Source: Yponomeuta sedellus (taxonomy: Eukaryota > Arthropoda > Insecta > Lepidoptera > Yponomeutidae). From it: a stretch of 64,000 nucleotides of DNA. Within the stretch, counting starts at the first letter, position 1, and every line of letters starts with the position of its first letter. Below the pieces are notes generated by a model. The model was not told the origin of the DNA. It saw nothing but the letters and a program-made list of their open reading frames with translations, and searched no databases. Location of the stretch: contig OW203727.1 in NCBI GenBank assembly GCA_934045075.1, positions 12,067,501 through 12,131,500 of the forward strand, in the 5' to 3' direction. Both the position numbers and the translations under genes were made by a program. Below are positions 9,997 through 20,790 of this stretch, piece after piece.

Positions 9997-11087
9997 AAGT
10001 ACATTCACTCGGTCACGGATGTATTTTGCATCCGTGCACTCGGTATATTTAATTCTAATTTTTACAGTACATGAAATAAACCTTTACAAATAAAAAAACA
10101 GCACCTCCTTCGCCTTTGTCCTATTTATAAACCCACTAAAACTTACAACGCTCCTCAGAGGCAGTTTAAATATTCCGTGCTACAGAAAAACGTAACCACA
10201 TATTATATAAACTGCCTTTGAGAAGTGTTTTAGAGGAATCGTATTTTTATAAATAATAACGTTACAATTGTTACAAGCAGTCGGCGTCGCAAAATTTCGG
10301 GGAACAACTGTTATAATAAAAATTGTTTTGCCATTGACACGCTAAGAAGAACGTTACAATTTACATAGAGACGTAATCCTAGCAACCAATCTCGTCAAAA
10401 CAGAAGGTTTAACCCGAATTAACTCCGCTGACTAAATCCGTATGTAGCTAGAACAAGTTTATTTATTTTTCTAATTGACGTAATTTTTTGAAGTAATAGT
10501 AGCAACACCACTTGCTAACTGTGAAGGAAAACATCGTGAGGAAACCTGAGTGTCATAATTGAAAGCACTAAGTTTGGAGTTTTTTGTCCAGTTTTTCTTC
10601 AAAATTATCTAGATTTTGAAATGGACACCTAGTTTGAATTGTATCGTTCATTAATCCGCAGTTTCTGCGCTACTTTGAATAAAACCTTTTCATTATTTCA
10701 TTCCATACATCTGCCATACATCTGGCGCATATTACAATCAAATGGAGAGAGCTAGTGGCGGAAGCTGCCCTATAGTCACGTCTCTCAGCCATAAGGAAGC
10801 GACAAAGAAGAGAAAACGTTTCATTCATTCATTCATTTGTCTGAGATGTTCAACTACCTCTTACACACGTGCTTGAAATTGCCAATCCGTAGTGGGCATA
10901 CGTCCTTATTAAGATATTAAGCTCATACTCTTTCTTTCTCTTACTCCCTCTCAAACCCTTAATAGAAAGCGTTAAAATATTCAAAGCTATAATGTCCATC
11001 TAGTTGTTTGCTTGTCCTAATGTCAGCCTCTATTGTAGGTATCTTTTTATTCTGTTAGTACAAACTATTCTGGTAGTAAAGTACTGG
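9997..11087. other. gap with minor repeat scraps
   Basis: 10498-10552 carries the SINE module AACATCGTGAGGAAACCTGA. GAGGCAGTTTAAA at about 10157 and its partner TAAACTGCCTTTGAG at about 10208 form a weak inverted repeat. CATT repeats lie at 10824-10839. No gene was seen. Confidence 0.35.
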
Positions 11088-11198
11088 GTCGGTGAGTCAC
11101 CGATTAGCTCAGTTGGAAAGAGCGCTGGCACGGATAGCCAGAGGTCGTGGGTTCGAATCCCGGCATGGGTGGAATTTTTAGCCTTTAAATAGGTTTTT
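11088..11198 (+). repeat. SINE-I copy (tRNA-Ile-like SINE), 5' truncated
   Basis: SINE-I is a name used here. The head TTAGCTCAGTTGG fits the Pol III A box and GGTTCGAATCC the B box. Both ends of the tRNA-like part resemble tRNA-Ile (GCCCATTAGCTCAG and GGTCGCGGGTTCGA), but the anticodon arm is degenerate. The tail ends TTTAAATAGGTTTTT. Confidence 0.8.
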
Positions 11199-12126
11199 GA
11201 CATAGCATTCTATTTTCTGACAATAATAAAAATGTCCGGCGAGCTAGACAGATGATAGCTAGGTGTAAGAGCAGCATTATCAAAGATTTAACGATATTAG
11301 GAGAAAGTGCATATTGAAAGGATTTAAATCTCTGATTTAGTTTTATAAAAAAAAGAGAAAACCAATATTTTGAATAAAATAAAATACCAATATTTTATAG
11401 TTCTGCTTTCAGCCATTTTGACTGAAACAGCCATCAAACCGCATGACGTCACGCTTAGCTTAACATTGCTAAACTTCATCCGTGCTTTGTTGTGACTGCT
11501 AGTGATTAAAATGTTTGTTTACCTAGGCGTGACGTTAGATGATGCGAGCTGTTTTCCTACAGACTTGAATTAATTTTAGACATTACGGAAGAGGACTTAA
11601 GCATCTTCAGTCATTAATTTATATCATTCAGTTATTCAATTGTCATTAAATTATTCTTCTATAAAACGTAAGTAGTTAAAATAGCGGTTCGCTTAATTTC
11701 TTGTAAAAATACATGGAAATACGTTCAACTCCTTATTTCTTGGTCTGGAAAACACCGCCAGGTTAAGACTTGTGAATTATTGTCTAGAGTCTACGGACTG
11801 AAGCACATACTAAGTCAAAAATTGTTGTTCTATAAAACGTAAATCATTAAATATAGCAGATTGCATAATTCTTGTAAACAAACATGTATTTTCAATTCCT
11901 TTTTTCATGACAGCTCTCGGTTAGTGTAAAAAAGATAAAAGAAATGTTGTAGAGAACGTCCTTATTTATCAAAACAGTCCAAAATCGCTGACTAAAAAGT
12001 CTGTAGTGAAGATTTTACAAAGAAAACACATCTCTAGGAGTGTTTTATTGGAATGGTGTTTTTATAAATACTACCTTAATTGTATAACAGGGTTTTTTCA
12101 CAGCTTCAAAAATTTGTGTTTTGGAC
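11199..12126. other. gap; two diverged direct copies of a 90-bp unit
   Basis: TTCTATAAAACGTAA at about 11657 and 11827 starts two imperfect copies (11655-11745 and 11824-11912) that share TAGC..., TTCTTGTAAA and CATG blocks. No gene was seen. Confidence 0.35.
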
Positions 12127-12592
12127 TTAACCTCCTAAGCCCTAGCGTCCTATACATTGGACATCATACCAATATCACTTTCTTGTATATTTTTCAAAAT
12201 CTTTGCACTTTTAGCAGAATTAAGTATTACCTTCAGGGGTTAGGAAGTTAAACTTTGTTGGCACCATACAGGGATGTAAATTTACATCCGTAGCACCATA
12301 GAATTTGTTCAGAAAACGTAGGTATTTCGAAATTAATTTTAAAATAAAATATCGCTCACCTTCAACCAAATTCCAATGGCTATTGTAGAAAGCTGCGACA
12401 ATTCGCAGCTTTCACATTCAATAATGTCATAGACATTTTTGCGCGTCTATTTTCGGCGTCGCGATGGATAGTTACTGGTCTATTTCTAACATTTTTTTCA
12501 TAATATGTTTGGACAATTGTAAATTTAAAAAAAAATCTACATTGTTCTAAGAGATTGAAGTATTTTTTCACCTTCAGAGGCTAGGAGGTTAA
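12127..12592. mobile_element. TTAA-flanked piggyBac-type MITE, compound
   Basis: TTAA at 12127-12130 is followed by CCTCCTAAGCCCTAGCG; the far end reads GAGGCTAGGAGG then TTAA at 12589-12592, so ends are inverted and the target is TTAA. A third end of the same kind (CTTCAGGGGTTAGGAAG, then TTAA at 12248-12251) lies inside, so the locus is a nested or tandem pair. The left end recurs at 30212-30260. No transposase is present. Confidence 0.65.
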
Positions 12593-13035
12593 GTGCTTTA
12601 GTCCACCGACCCTAATATAATATATAAAACATGGTCCAAATTATCAAGCTACTATCGTAGTAGTGGGGCAGTGTCTGGATTCTAGAAAAAATATTAAGAG
12701 GGTTATAGGTGGTCCCCAGACAATCTCGTAGTTTAATTAAGGCAGTGTTAGCTGAAGAAGAAAATGTTGCAGTAAAAACGTAGTGGGGTAAATTAGCCCT
12801 AATTTCACCGCTTGACTCCTTCTCTGGAGCGATGTTTTCTACCGTTTTGTATAGTCAATTATTAGAAAGCAAAGTTCCAGAGAAGGAATTTCTATTTCAT
12901 TTTGCTTTAAGAATATAGTGCAGTAATAGAAATATAAAACTAAAATAAATAAATTGGACTTCATTCATCACTCAAGCTTAAAATACAGAAGTTTCTATAT
13001 AAATGGGTACTCAAGTACGCATAAAATAGATAATA
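12593..13035. other. gap, nothing recognised
   Basis: AT-rich, no coding exon or known repeat recognised. Confidence 0.3.
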
Positions 13036-13154
13036 TAATATAAGAATATTCTTTATTGTACACCAGAGCACATATTATAAAACATGTAAAGATACAAAGT
13101 ACAATTGGCGGCCTTATTGCTAAAAGCAGTTTCTTCCAGACAACCTTATGACGG
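13036..13154 (-). mobile_element. LINE 3' end (CAATAAAG type)
   Basis: The minus strand reads GGTTGTCTGGAAGAAACTGC, TTTTAGCAATAAGGCCGCC, and ends TACAATAAAGAATATTCTTA. This is the 3' UTR of a LINE family common in moths (Jockey/Daphne-like, from memory). Further copies: 14910, 16291, 18894, 20447, 35311, 52690. Confidence 0.6.
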
Positions 13155-13166
13155 AAAGTTGCTGAA

Positions 13167-13259
13167 GGAAATAAGAGACGGGTAGTCTCTTCTTACACAC
13201 ACTACTTATATAAATAGCAATATATTCATATTCGCACCGACTACCCGTCTCTTATTTCC
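13167..13259. repeat. perfect 21-bp inverted repeat with 51-nt spacer
   Basis: GGAAATAAGAGACGGGTAGTC (stem, 13167-13187) is matched exactly in reverse complement at 13239-13259. The spacer contains ACTACTTATATAAATAGCAA, which is also part of the next hairpin. Confidence 0.75.
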
Positions 13260-13264
13260 TATCC

Positions 13265-13420
13265 GCACCTATTTGTTTATGTAGGTATATTGCTATTTAT
13301 ATAAGTAGTGTGTGTATATATATTTATATATATATATATCGGTGCAAAAAAATATATATAAATATATATACACACACTACTTATATAAATAGCAATATAC
13401 CTACATAAACAAATAGGTGC
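13265..13420. repeat. 156-bp hairpin, 69-bp near-perfect arms
   Basis: 13265-13333 is the reverse complement of 13352-13420, starting GCACCTATTTGTTTATGTAG. The centre is an alternating AT run. The arm's inner half also occurs once more at 13195-13222, so three copies of one segment sit within 230 bases. Confidence 0.8.
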
Positions 13421-14909
13421 GTAATGAAAAGGACAGAAACTCAGCATAATTGCTGTTTTCCGACTCTGCCTGTGTATGACAGCAGAACCCATAATGCATG
13501 CAGGTAATACATGCACGTAAAACTAGCGCCACCATTGGAAAAAATAATATCTTTTGTTCAGATTATTTTTGCATCTATATCTCAAACATGTTAATAGTGA
13601 TTTTTATAATCCATTGCTTTAATTGGCCACTAAATAATAAACAAAAGAACATCAGCGTGTTTCTTAGTAGTTGTTAGTATAAACAAGTGACGCGATTGAA
13701 TAATCGCTCCTTCTTGGAACTCCAAACAAACATTATGTAATACTGGATTAATTTCTATGGGCAGCATCTGTAATAAAATCTGTCGAGTATATCGCCTACG
13801 ACGACGGCTTCACGACATGAAAACCATTATTCATATTTAGGAGCAGAGGAAATTAAGTACGACCATTATGTATATTTCGTCTTATTCAGCTGGTGTACAA
13901 AATTTTATTTAAATACTATCAAAGTCAAGAAATTGCTAACAGGGATTGATATAATTATTATTGTTTCCCGTATTTAAACGATTTCTATCAATGACTTGTT
14001 TACAAGTGCCGTAGACCGTAGATGAATGAAATGAATTGTACGTTTGCATTGTTTTAGGGTTCCCTGAATGGTTTGGTTTTCTAATTACAATGTGACAGAG
14101 AACTTACGACAGGCTTTGTTTTATTATTGATTGTCTCAATTAGTCTGGGTTCAGTGAGGGCACGTTTTGGATTGATACGTTTCGTTTGACCCGCCGCGTG
14201 CTCGGCCCGACTCTTTCCGGTCACATGGCTGCCAAAGGCCGAAATAAAATATTTAATGGGCAACCTTGCGTGAACCGGCGAATGTTCAAAATTACACAGA
14301 GGTCATTTTCACTGGCTTTTACTATTGCGATAGAGGAGAGTCGGCCAAAACGGGTTAACTGGTCCGCAGGGAGATTGATAAAACTCGCCGTTCTCCAAAT
14401 TAATTTTTATTTTTATTCGTCCCGGAAGAATGGCGAATTTCATCAAATGAGTCGGTAGTGGACGCATCAGTTTTCAGTGGATGGAAAACGAGCGCGATAT
14501 GGCTGTTTGGTTCAATAAAATTGCTAGGTAAGTCAGGTATTTTGGTATCCTTTCAACCGATTACGAGAACAAAAGAAGGTTAGGTGAAATTTGTAGTGTT
14601 TTAAGGTTTAGCTAGCGGGTCACCGGAGATTTCCCACTGGCCAATATGAACGGAGGTTGGCGTCTCCAATTTACACAATACCTCGAGGGTGGGAGGAGTG
14701 GATTGGAATTTAATTTTCACCCCGCGATTTCTGCCTGCCTTTTCTTAGATATTAGGGCAAGCGTTATTAAAAACGTTCTTTGAATTTTTACCTTTTACTC
14801 TTTGAGCTCGATCCACTATCTAGCTTAGCTGAGTCTAGAGTCAATAAAAGGAAATTACTATGTTCGTTGTTAACCACCTCACATCTCTTGACTTTTTATT
14901 CACGACAAG
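13421..14909. other. mostly repeat-free gap; possible regulatory DNA at 14080-14620
   Basis: No coding exon was recognised. 14080-14620 has mixed base composition, no repeat signature and homeodomain-like cores such as TCAATTAGTCTG and CAATAAAATT. This is suggestive only. Confidence 0.3.
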
Positions 14910-15025
14910 ATAAGAATATTCTTTATTGTACACTGGGAAAACAACAAATCCAAAATAGTTATAAAGATACTTAGTACAATTAGGGGCCTTATTGCTAAAA
15001 GCAATTTCTTACAGACAACCTTGCG
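14910..15025 (-). mobile_element. LINE 3' end (CAATAAAG type)
   Basis: The minus strand reads GGTTGTCTGTAAGAAATTGC, TAATAAGGCCCC and ends TACAATAAAGAATATTCTTA, as in the copy at 13036-13154. Confidence 0.6.
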
Positions 15026-15404
15026 AATCAATTCAAATCAATTGGTTTATTTCAAATATAAAAACTCATATAAGTTATAGTTGTTAGTAGCCTTATTGTA
15101 GTGTTAGTAAATTATTCCTATTCTAGTAATTACAGGGCACTGTCATTGCTTGCCACTTCAAGATGAGAACAATGATTGACGTAGGCACAATCTATCTTGT
15201 CAGCGAGCATAGCCATGGATTCATTATGTAAGTATCCACTCAACCGAGTGCATGGATTCAAACTCCGGAAACGTTAAAATAGAACCTAATCTAACCCAAC
15301 ACACTGGGCCGTTACAGTGGGAGGTGTGGACGGTTGTTGTGGCCTGCGCTTGCGCATTATTAGTAGTAAAACTAAAATTAGATTATTACTAGTATTTCTC
15401 TAAG

Positions 15405-15930
15405 TTTTTAGGGTTCCGTACCTCAAAAGGAAAAAACGGAACCCTTATAGGATCACTTTGTTGTCCGTCTGTCCGTCCGTCCGTCCGTCTGTCAAGACCC
15501 TTTTTCTCAGGAACGCGTGGAGGTATGAAGCTGAAATTTATATCAATTACTCAGGTCTACTGTCCCTTGAAGCTGTGAAAAAATCAAACTTCTAAGCCAA
15601 CGCAATCAAAAGATACAGCCGTTTATGCCGCAAATTTTCGACACTTGCAAGGGAATCAAAACCTACAGGGTGCTTCCCGTGAACTCAGAATCTTGAAATT
15701 TGGTACGAAGCAACGTCTTATAGCATAGATAAAGGAAAAATTACGAAAACCATAAATTTTTAGTTACATCACATAATATATATTTTTTTAATAATTTTAA
15801 ACTTACTACCCATTTCCTCATAAACGCGTAGAGGTATTAAATTGAAATTCATACCAAATACTCAGGTCTATAATACAGGTTTGTACGGAACCCTCGGTGC
15901 GCGAGTCTGACTCGCACTTGGCCGGTTTTT
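15405..15930 (+). repeat. lepidopteran dispersed repeat (GGGTTCCGTA type), about 525 bp
   Basis: Starts TTTTTAGGGTTCCGTACC and ends CGAGTCTGACTCGCACTTGG then CCGGTTTTT, landmarks of a repeat seen in many moth genomes. Contains a GTCCGTCC run at about 15467-15492 and the phrase ACTCAGGTCTA twice (15550, 15860), hinting at an internal duplication. Fragments occur at 18640-18745 and 52905-52960. Its class is uncertain. Confidence 0.7.
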
Positions 15931-16290
15931 ACCTTTTGTCTTCTATTTTACGAAAATATGTCAATTCGTGAAAGTGTCAAACCCAAATCGTCCGTAACTG
16001 ACGCGAAGGCCTTCGATGATAATGTTATTGCAATAATATCTGACTACTATCTTTTCTCTTTATATATTTATCATAAAATTATAAATTATAAGTATTTATT
16101 AAGTAATAATAATACAATAAAGAAAAATGTCACATGCACAATTATAAAGTTAACTTAAACTAAGCAAATCCACAATCGTATCGTCATAGCTAAACAATAT
16201 TACATAAAGAATGTCCTTAATACAATACAAAATGTTATCTACTTATGTTGTTGCAGTTTATAAGTATATGTATATAGATCTCTAAATAAA
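15931..16290. other. AT-rich gap, nothing recognised
   Basis: No gene or repeat was recognised. Confidence 0.3.
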
Positions 16291-16370
16291 GAGATAGATA
16301 GACAGAGATAGGGTTCACTTTATTGTACATAAAAAAGGAAGTTACACAGATATTTCCTAACCTAAGAATT
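16291..16370 (-). mobile_element. LINE 3' end scrap with GATA-like tail
   Basis: The minus strand reads TTAGGAAATATCTGTGTAAC, then TTATGTACAATAAAGTG, then a CTATCTCT tail. Same subfamily as 18894-19018 and 20447-20570. Confidence 0.55.
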
Positions 16371-16878
16371 TAAATTATGATCTAAGTTTATATTATGAGC
16401 TTATAGTGCATATAAAACTTATCTTTTATTTAGTAATGTGTCAGTTGAGGTCGTATGACTACCCGTTAGTTTCTTGCACTACCTAAGATTGACTGGTAGA
16501 AAATGATCAAAGAATTAAGTCAACCACATTGCCAATGTATTTTTTTACTTATGCGTAATAAAAAAAAACGCCCTTAATAACAGTAATGATGAATGATAGT
16601 AAAAAGAAATTCAGGTCGGAAAATGTGAAACTACTCCAACGATGGCGTGCAGTTAATTATTTATCGTCAAATGTGAATTCGGCCAATAGTAGGGCCGATA
16701 GCATCCGACTGCGTTGCCTCTCGGCGATAGCCACCGGAGCGGGGGTGAACCGAACGGAACCGATAGCAGCGGAACAGGATCCGGACAACCGGCGGCGCCG
16801 CCGACCTGAGCCAAGTTTCGTAAAATTACAATTCGGAGTTTATAATGACAATTCGAGGTGCATTGCTTTGACATTGAC
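16371..16878. other. gap with a CG-rich patch
   Basis: 16660-16830 is CG-rich (GGCGGCGCCGCC at about 16790) and free of known repeats. The open frames on both strands through it have no recognisable domain. It could be regulatory DNA. Confidence 0.3.
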
Positions 16879-17114
16879 GGCCGGGGTGGTGCAGCGGTTT
16901 GGCACGCTGACCATAAAACCTAAGGTCTCGGGTTCGATCCCCGGCCGGGTCAAACTAGGAAACGGACTTTTCTAGTTTGTCTCGGGTCTTGGATGTTATC
17001 TACGTATTTATTGTATTACATCGTCGAGTTAGCACCTATAACACAAGTCATTTAGTTGTAGTAGGATAGGGCTAACGAGATCTGTGTAATGTGTCCATGA
17101 ATATTTATTTATTT
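16879..17114 (+). repeat. tRNA-like SINE with ATTT tail
   Basis: The head GGTGGTGCAGCGGTTTGG resembles an A box and GGTTCGATCCC a B box. The body has GTCTCGGGTCTTGGATG and GAGTTAGCACCTATAACA, and the tail is an ATTT repeat. The 3' half recurs at 27524-27626. Confidence 0.75.
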
Positions 17115-18187
17115 CTGAATCTGTGGTTTAATCGGCTTTGCAATGTACATCAAATTGTCATATTAAACCATGAATTGTAGTTTTATGGAACAGGACCCTG
17201 GGACACAGATCCCAGGGTTTATGGTGTACTCGTAGTATGATAATTCGGTTCCGGTGACTATTGCAAAATCAATTAACCCAGAGATCACCAGGAGACTGAG
17301 GCAGGCAGTTGGCCTTGAAAGTGTAACTGGATGTTAAGCAGAACAACATCACAGACTTAACACTGTAACAGATTCCCAAAGCCGCTTCACCTAATCGACT
17401 TTGCGTTGAGGCTGATTTTCTTTAATGTCTACCCTTTGTGCCTGAAGCTCAAAAGTAAATTGGATGGTGACCACAAGCGGCGCCGAAATGTAGCCCCTTT
17501 ACGGTGTTCCGTGAACACGTCAGCGTTCCCGGCTCCAGGGCTAAACACTAATTTCCCTTATTTAAATCCAGATTTAAACTCAGCGACGGAATTAGACTAA
17601 TGCCTAACGCGCCTCGCGCCGTCAAGACTGAGTGCAATAACATAGGTTGCTTTATTATTATTTAAAAGTGTCAACTAGGTATAGGCAAAACTCATATCTA
17701 TGGCGGGCTTGCAACCTCTTTAATAGACTAGCGAAAATAGGCTATCACGATATGTTTAATTCTTCAGTCCAAAGCTTGAGGGATAGACTTAGTGCAGATT
17801 TCTCTGTTGGTTAAAACGATTTATGGACTGTTTTTTTTTCTTTTAAATATTAATGTAGTGCTTTAGTCACTAGATTTTTGCTTTAAGAGCTTAAGTGCTA
17901 AAAATTTTTTTCTATAAGTAGAGACTTATGATTGGCCTTCTGTATGTTTAATGATTTTGTTACTCTTTGTTATGTGCTGTTAGTCTTCACAATATTAAAT
18001 AAATAAATAATTTACGCTTTGCTAATCGAGGTTCAAAAAAAAGATCGAAGTTAAAATGTTTTTATTCAAGTTAGCAGAGAAACAACAATTTAATGAACGT
18101 AAGAAGTTAGACATGGGTGTCTATTTGTAAATATCTAGATCGTTTTGATGAAAAAAAATAAGGTGCTTCGGAGTGCTAACTTGCATG
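17115..18187. other. gap, nothing recognised
   Basis: A small hairpin CCCTGGGA...TCCCAGGG lies at about 17197-17218. No coding exon was recognised. Confidence 0.3.
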
Positions 18188-18390
18188 ACATGAGAAATCT
18201 TAACAACTGTAACAACTACTTTTAGAACCGACAGTCTAGATTCTAGAATCAACAACCAAGGACTTTAATCACTTTCCACCAAAAACGACCGTTTTTGGCG
18301 GAAATATATTAAACTTCTAATCTATTGATCATATGTTCTAGACAGTGACTTCTAAAAATAGTTTTCACAGTTGTTAAGATTTCTCATGTT
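18188..18390. mobile_element. inverted repeat, 40-bp arms (MITE-like)
   Basis: 18188-18227 (ACATGAGAAATCTTAACAAC...) pairs with 18351-18390 with few mismatches. The interior contains further short palindromes such as TCTAGATTCTAGA. No flanking duplication was identified. Confidence 0.6.
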
Positions 18391-18639
18391 CACTTTTAGA
18401 TAATAACGTATTATAAAACAAGTTATGATTTTTTTTCCATTGGTGGCGCTAGATGGCGCCTCAAAACGCCTTAAAAGTGGAACTTTATTATTAGAACCAG
18501 TTAAATGCAGGTAACGCCATCTCGCGAGAAACGGCGAAAAAAACGCGTGACCCAAACGTTTATCGAATTACTTTTAAAATTTTATTATTGTCAGGTAATC
18601 CCCCGTAATAATCATTCTTCTGTGAAATTTTCAACTGGC

Positions 18640-18745
18640 TAGGCTTGGTGAGCCCTTTAAAGGACGACAAATGGACGGACAGACTGACGGACAGCGGAAG
18701 TAGAGTATTAGGGTCCCGTTTGGTACTCTTCCGGTACGAAACTCT
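18640..18745 (-). repeat. fragment of the GGGTTCCGTA repeat
   Basis: The minus strand carries a GGTACCGGAAGAGTACC-like start region, ACGGGACCCTAATACT and GTCCGTCAGTCTGTCCGTCC, matching the start of the repeat at 15405-15930. Confidence 0.5.
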
Positions 18746-18893
18746 AAGAAGGACAAGAAAAACACCAAACATGTGTTTTCAAAAGAAAGCGTCAACAAAT
18801 CCGGATCACAGGTATCTGACGGAATAAAAGTTTATTCTCTGTATAGTCAGGGATTTAATATAACAAGTGCGGCCACTGACCTGTGCCGTACAC

Positions 18894-19018
18894 AGATAGA
18901 TAGATAGAGACACATAGAGAACACTTGATTGTACATAAAATTACACAGATATTTCTTAACCTAAGAGTACAGACGGCGGCGTTATCACTAAAAGTGATCT
19001 CTTTCAGACAACCTTTGG
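18894..19018 (-). mobile_element. LINE 3' end with GATA tail
   Basis: The minus strand reads AGGTTGTCTGAAAGAGATCA, CTTTTAGTGATAACGCCGCC and ends TGTACAATCAAGTG, followed by a CTAT repeat. Confidence 0.6.
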
Positions 19019-19885
19019 ATGGACCGGACTAATCCGTAGTAGGTGGGGCTAGTTTCTCAAACGTATATTTGTTCAGTAGCTGCTCCTGAGTCTACCGGAG
19101 CCCAATTTTATGGCATGCTACAATGATGGCTTACTGTGATATTTCGATATATTACAGCCGAGTAACACAAATTAACAGGTAGGAAAACTCTGCTATGCGT
19201 TGTATGTACGTACATACGTACATACATCGAATTGTCGTAATAAAGTATGAATTGTAATTTAAATGCTCAAGAAATAATCTGAATATTTTCTTCGGCTTGA
19301 TTGTAATGTTTTGAACGGAAGCTTAGGTATCTTTCGATTTCGATGTTATAATTACGATACAACATATAAGGATTACTACGTATTAGCCGTCACAAGGCTG
19401 CAGGTCTATAATTAATTTGCACACCCCTCGTTCCGTTTAATGAATTACTTAATATCTCGATGGGCAATTACGCAAAAACAGAGTCTCTTGATTACTATAG
19501 CGAAATTACAAACAAATATTGCGTTTAGCTTCTTTTCGATGGTTTTTATTAAGTGCTTGTGAATAATAGATTTCTCTCGTTTTCCTTAATGCGATTACTG
19601 AAATTACGGACCGAGATCTTCTAAAGAATGATAAAAAGGGACTTCGTTTTGAGGCTGGAATGGGATCTTCATTCGTTGTAAGATAATTATAGTGGTATAA
19701 TAGAACCTGTTATTAAAATAACGCAAATTCTGAAACAATTTCTTCAGCATCGATAATTCAAGAACTTCAACACAAGCAAACGCCTTAATTTTTTTTTTTT
19801 AAAACCTTGAGACTTGACGCAGTCAATTTGTATGAAAAACAGAAGTTAATATTTTTTTAACTAAAACATTCGTAAGCACAACACA
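19019..19885. other. gap, nothing recognised
   Basis: Contains a GTAC/CATA low-complexity palindrome at about 19203-19225. No gene was seen. Confidence 0.3.
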
Positions 19886-20089
19886 TTGTAGACTTTTAGT
19901 CCGGATCTACTTACGGGTGTTGTTATATCGGAAGAGTCTGACCAGGTTTCGCTCCGATTCGCAGAGCTTAATCATGGTGAGCAGAGACGGAGCTCGCGTC
20001 GTCGGTTGCTCGTCTCACGTCGTCGTCGTCGTCTTCCGATATAACAACACCCGTAAGTAGATCCGGACTAAAAGACTAAAAGTCTACAA
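19886..20089. mobile_element. foldback/MITE with about 50-bp TIRs
   Basis: 19886-19935 (TGTAGACTTTTAGTCCGG ... TATATCGGAAGA) is matched in reverse at 20032-20089, where the right arm has an extra 8-base CTTTTAGT-type duplication. The core is rich in GTC repeats. A lone end occurs at 62831-62880. No transposase is present. Confidence 0.75.
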
Positions 20090-20446
20090 AGTTAATAATT
20101 GTTCAATGAACCATTTTCAGCTCATATTCAAAAAGCAATTCATAGATGGAGCTTACGGGCGTGGCCATAAAAGAACCGGAAAACCCCTGCTCTTGTATAT
20201 CTGCACGTTTATAAGCGCTAAGGCTCAAAAGGAAGTACTAGCTTCCAGTTCTCCTATTACGTAGCATTCCACTCTATCGCGTGAAGCATTTAGACGACTC
20301 CTAAGTGTCAAAAAATGTGTATTTGACAGCCGAAGTAGCTTAAAATAAGTAAAAATCAACGTCACTCGACTCAGTGGACACTTACATAATATTGCCTCTG
20401 GGCCGTTAAACCTTTTATAAAAAAACTATAAGCGCCATCTATGAAA

Positions 20447-20570
20447 AGATAGATAGAGATAGAGAATACTTTATTGTACATAAAAATGGAAATTACACCG
20501 ATATTTCTTAACCTAAGAGTACAAACGGCGGCCTTATCACTAAAAGTGATCTCTTCCAGACATCCTTTGC
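20447..20570 (-). mobile_element. LINE 3' end with GATA tail
   Basis: The minus strand reads GATGTCTGGAAGAGATCACT, TTTAGTGATAAGGCCGCC and ATGTACAATAAAGTATTCTC, then a CTATCTAT tail. Confidence 0.65.
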
Positions 20571-20635
20571 CTGGTCAAAAAGATTTGTGAATTTATGTTG
20601 AAAACGGCTCATTATTGAAACGGCTCACTATTGAT

Positions 20636-20790
20636 ACGGTCCCGGGTTCGAATCCCGGCTGGGGAAAAAAAAGCCCAGGTCTTGGATGTTTACATGTTTG
20701 TGATGGCGTTGTTTCTGGTTGAAAGGACACAGGGTATCCCAGTGTGGGGCCAGAAGCAATGTATGTGCTTGTATGTAAATGTTATGTTAT
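20636..20790 (+). repeat. tRNA-like SINE-C, 5' truncated
   Basis: Begins in the B box (GGGTTCGAATCCCGGC) and continues CAGGTCTTGGATGTTTACAT and TGTGGGGCCAGAAGCAATG. The fuller copy is at 58567-58760; a minus-strand scrap is at 22909-22958. Confidence 0.7.

Noticed and set aside
11100..11170. tRNA gene
   Set aside because: A and B boxes are present, but the anticodon stem-loop is degenerate and acceptor pairing is imperfect, and the unit recurs with a fixed non-tRNA tail; it is a SINE head.
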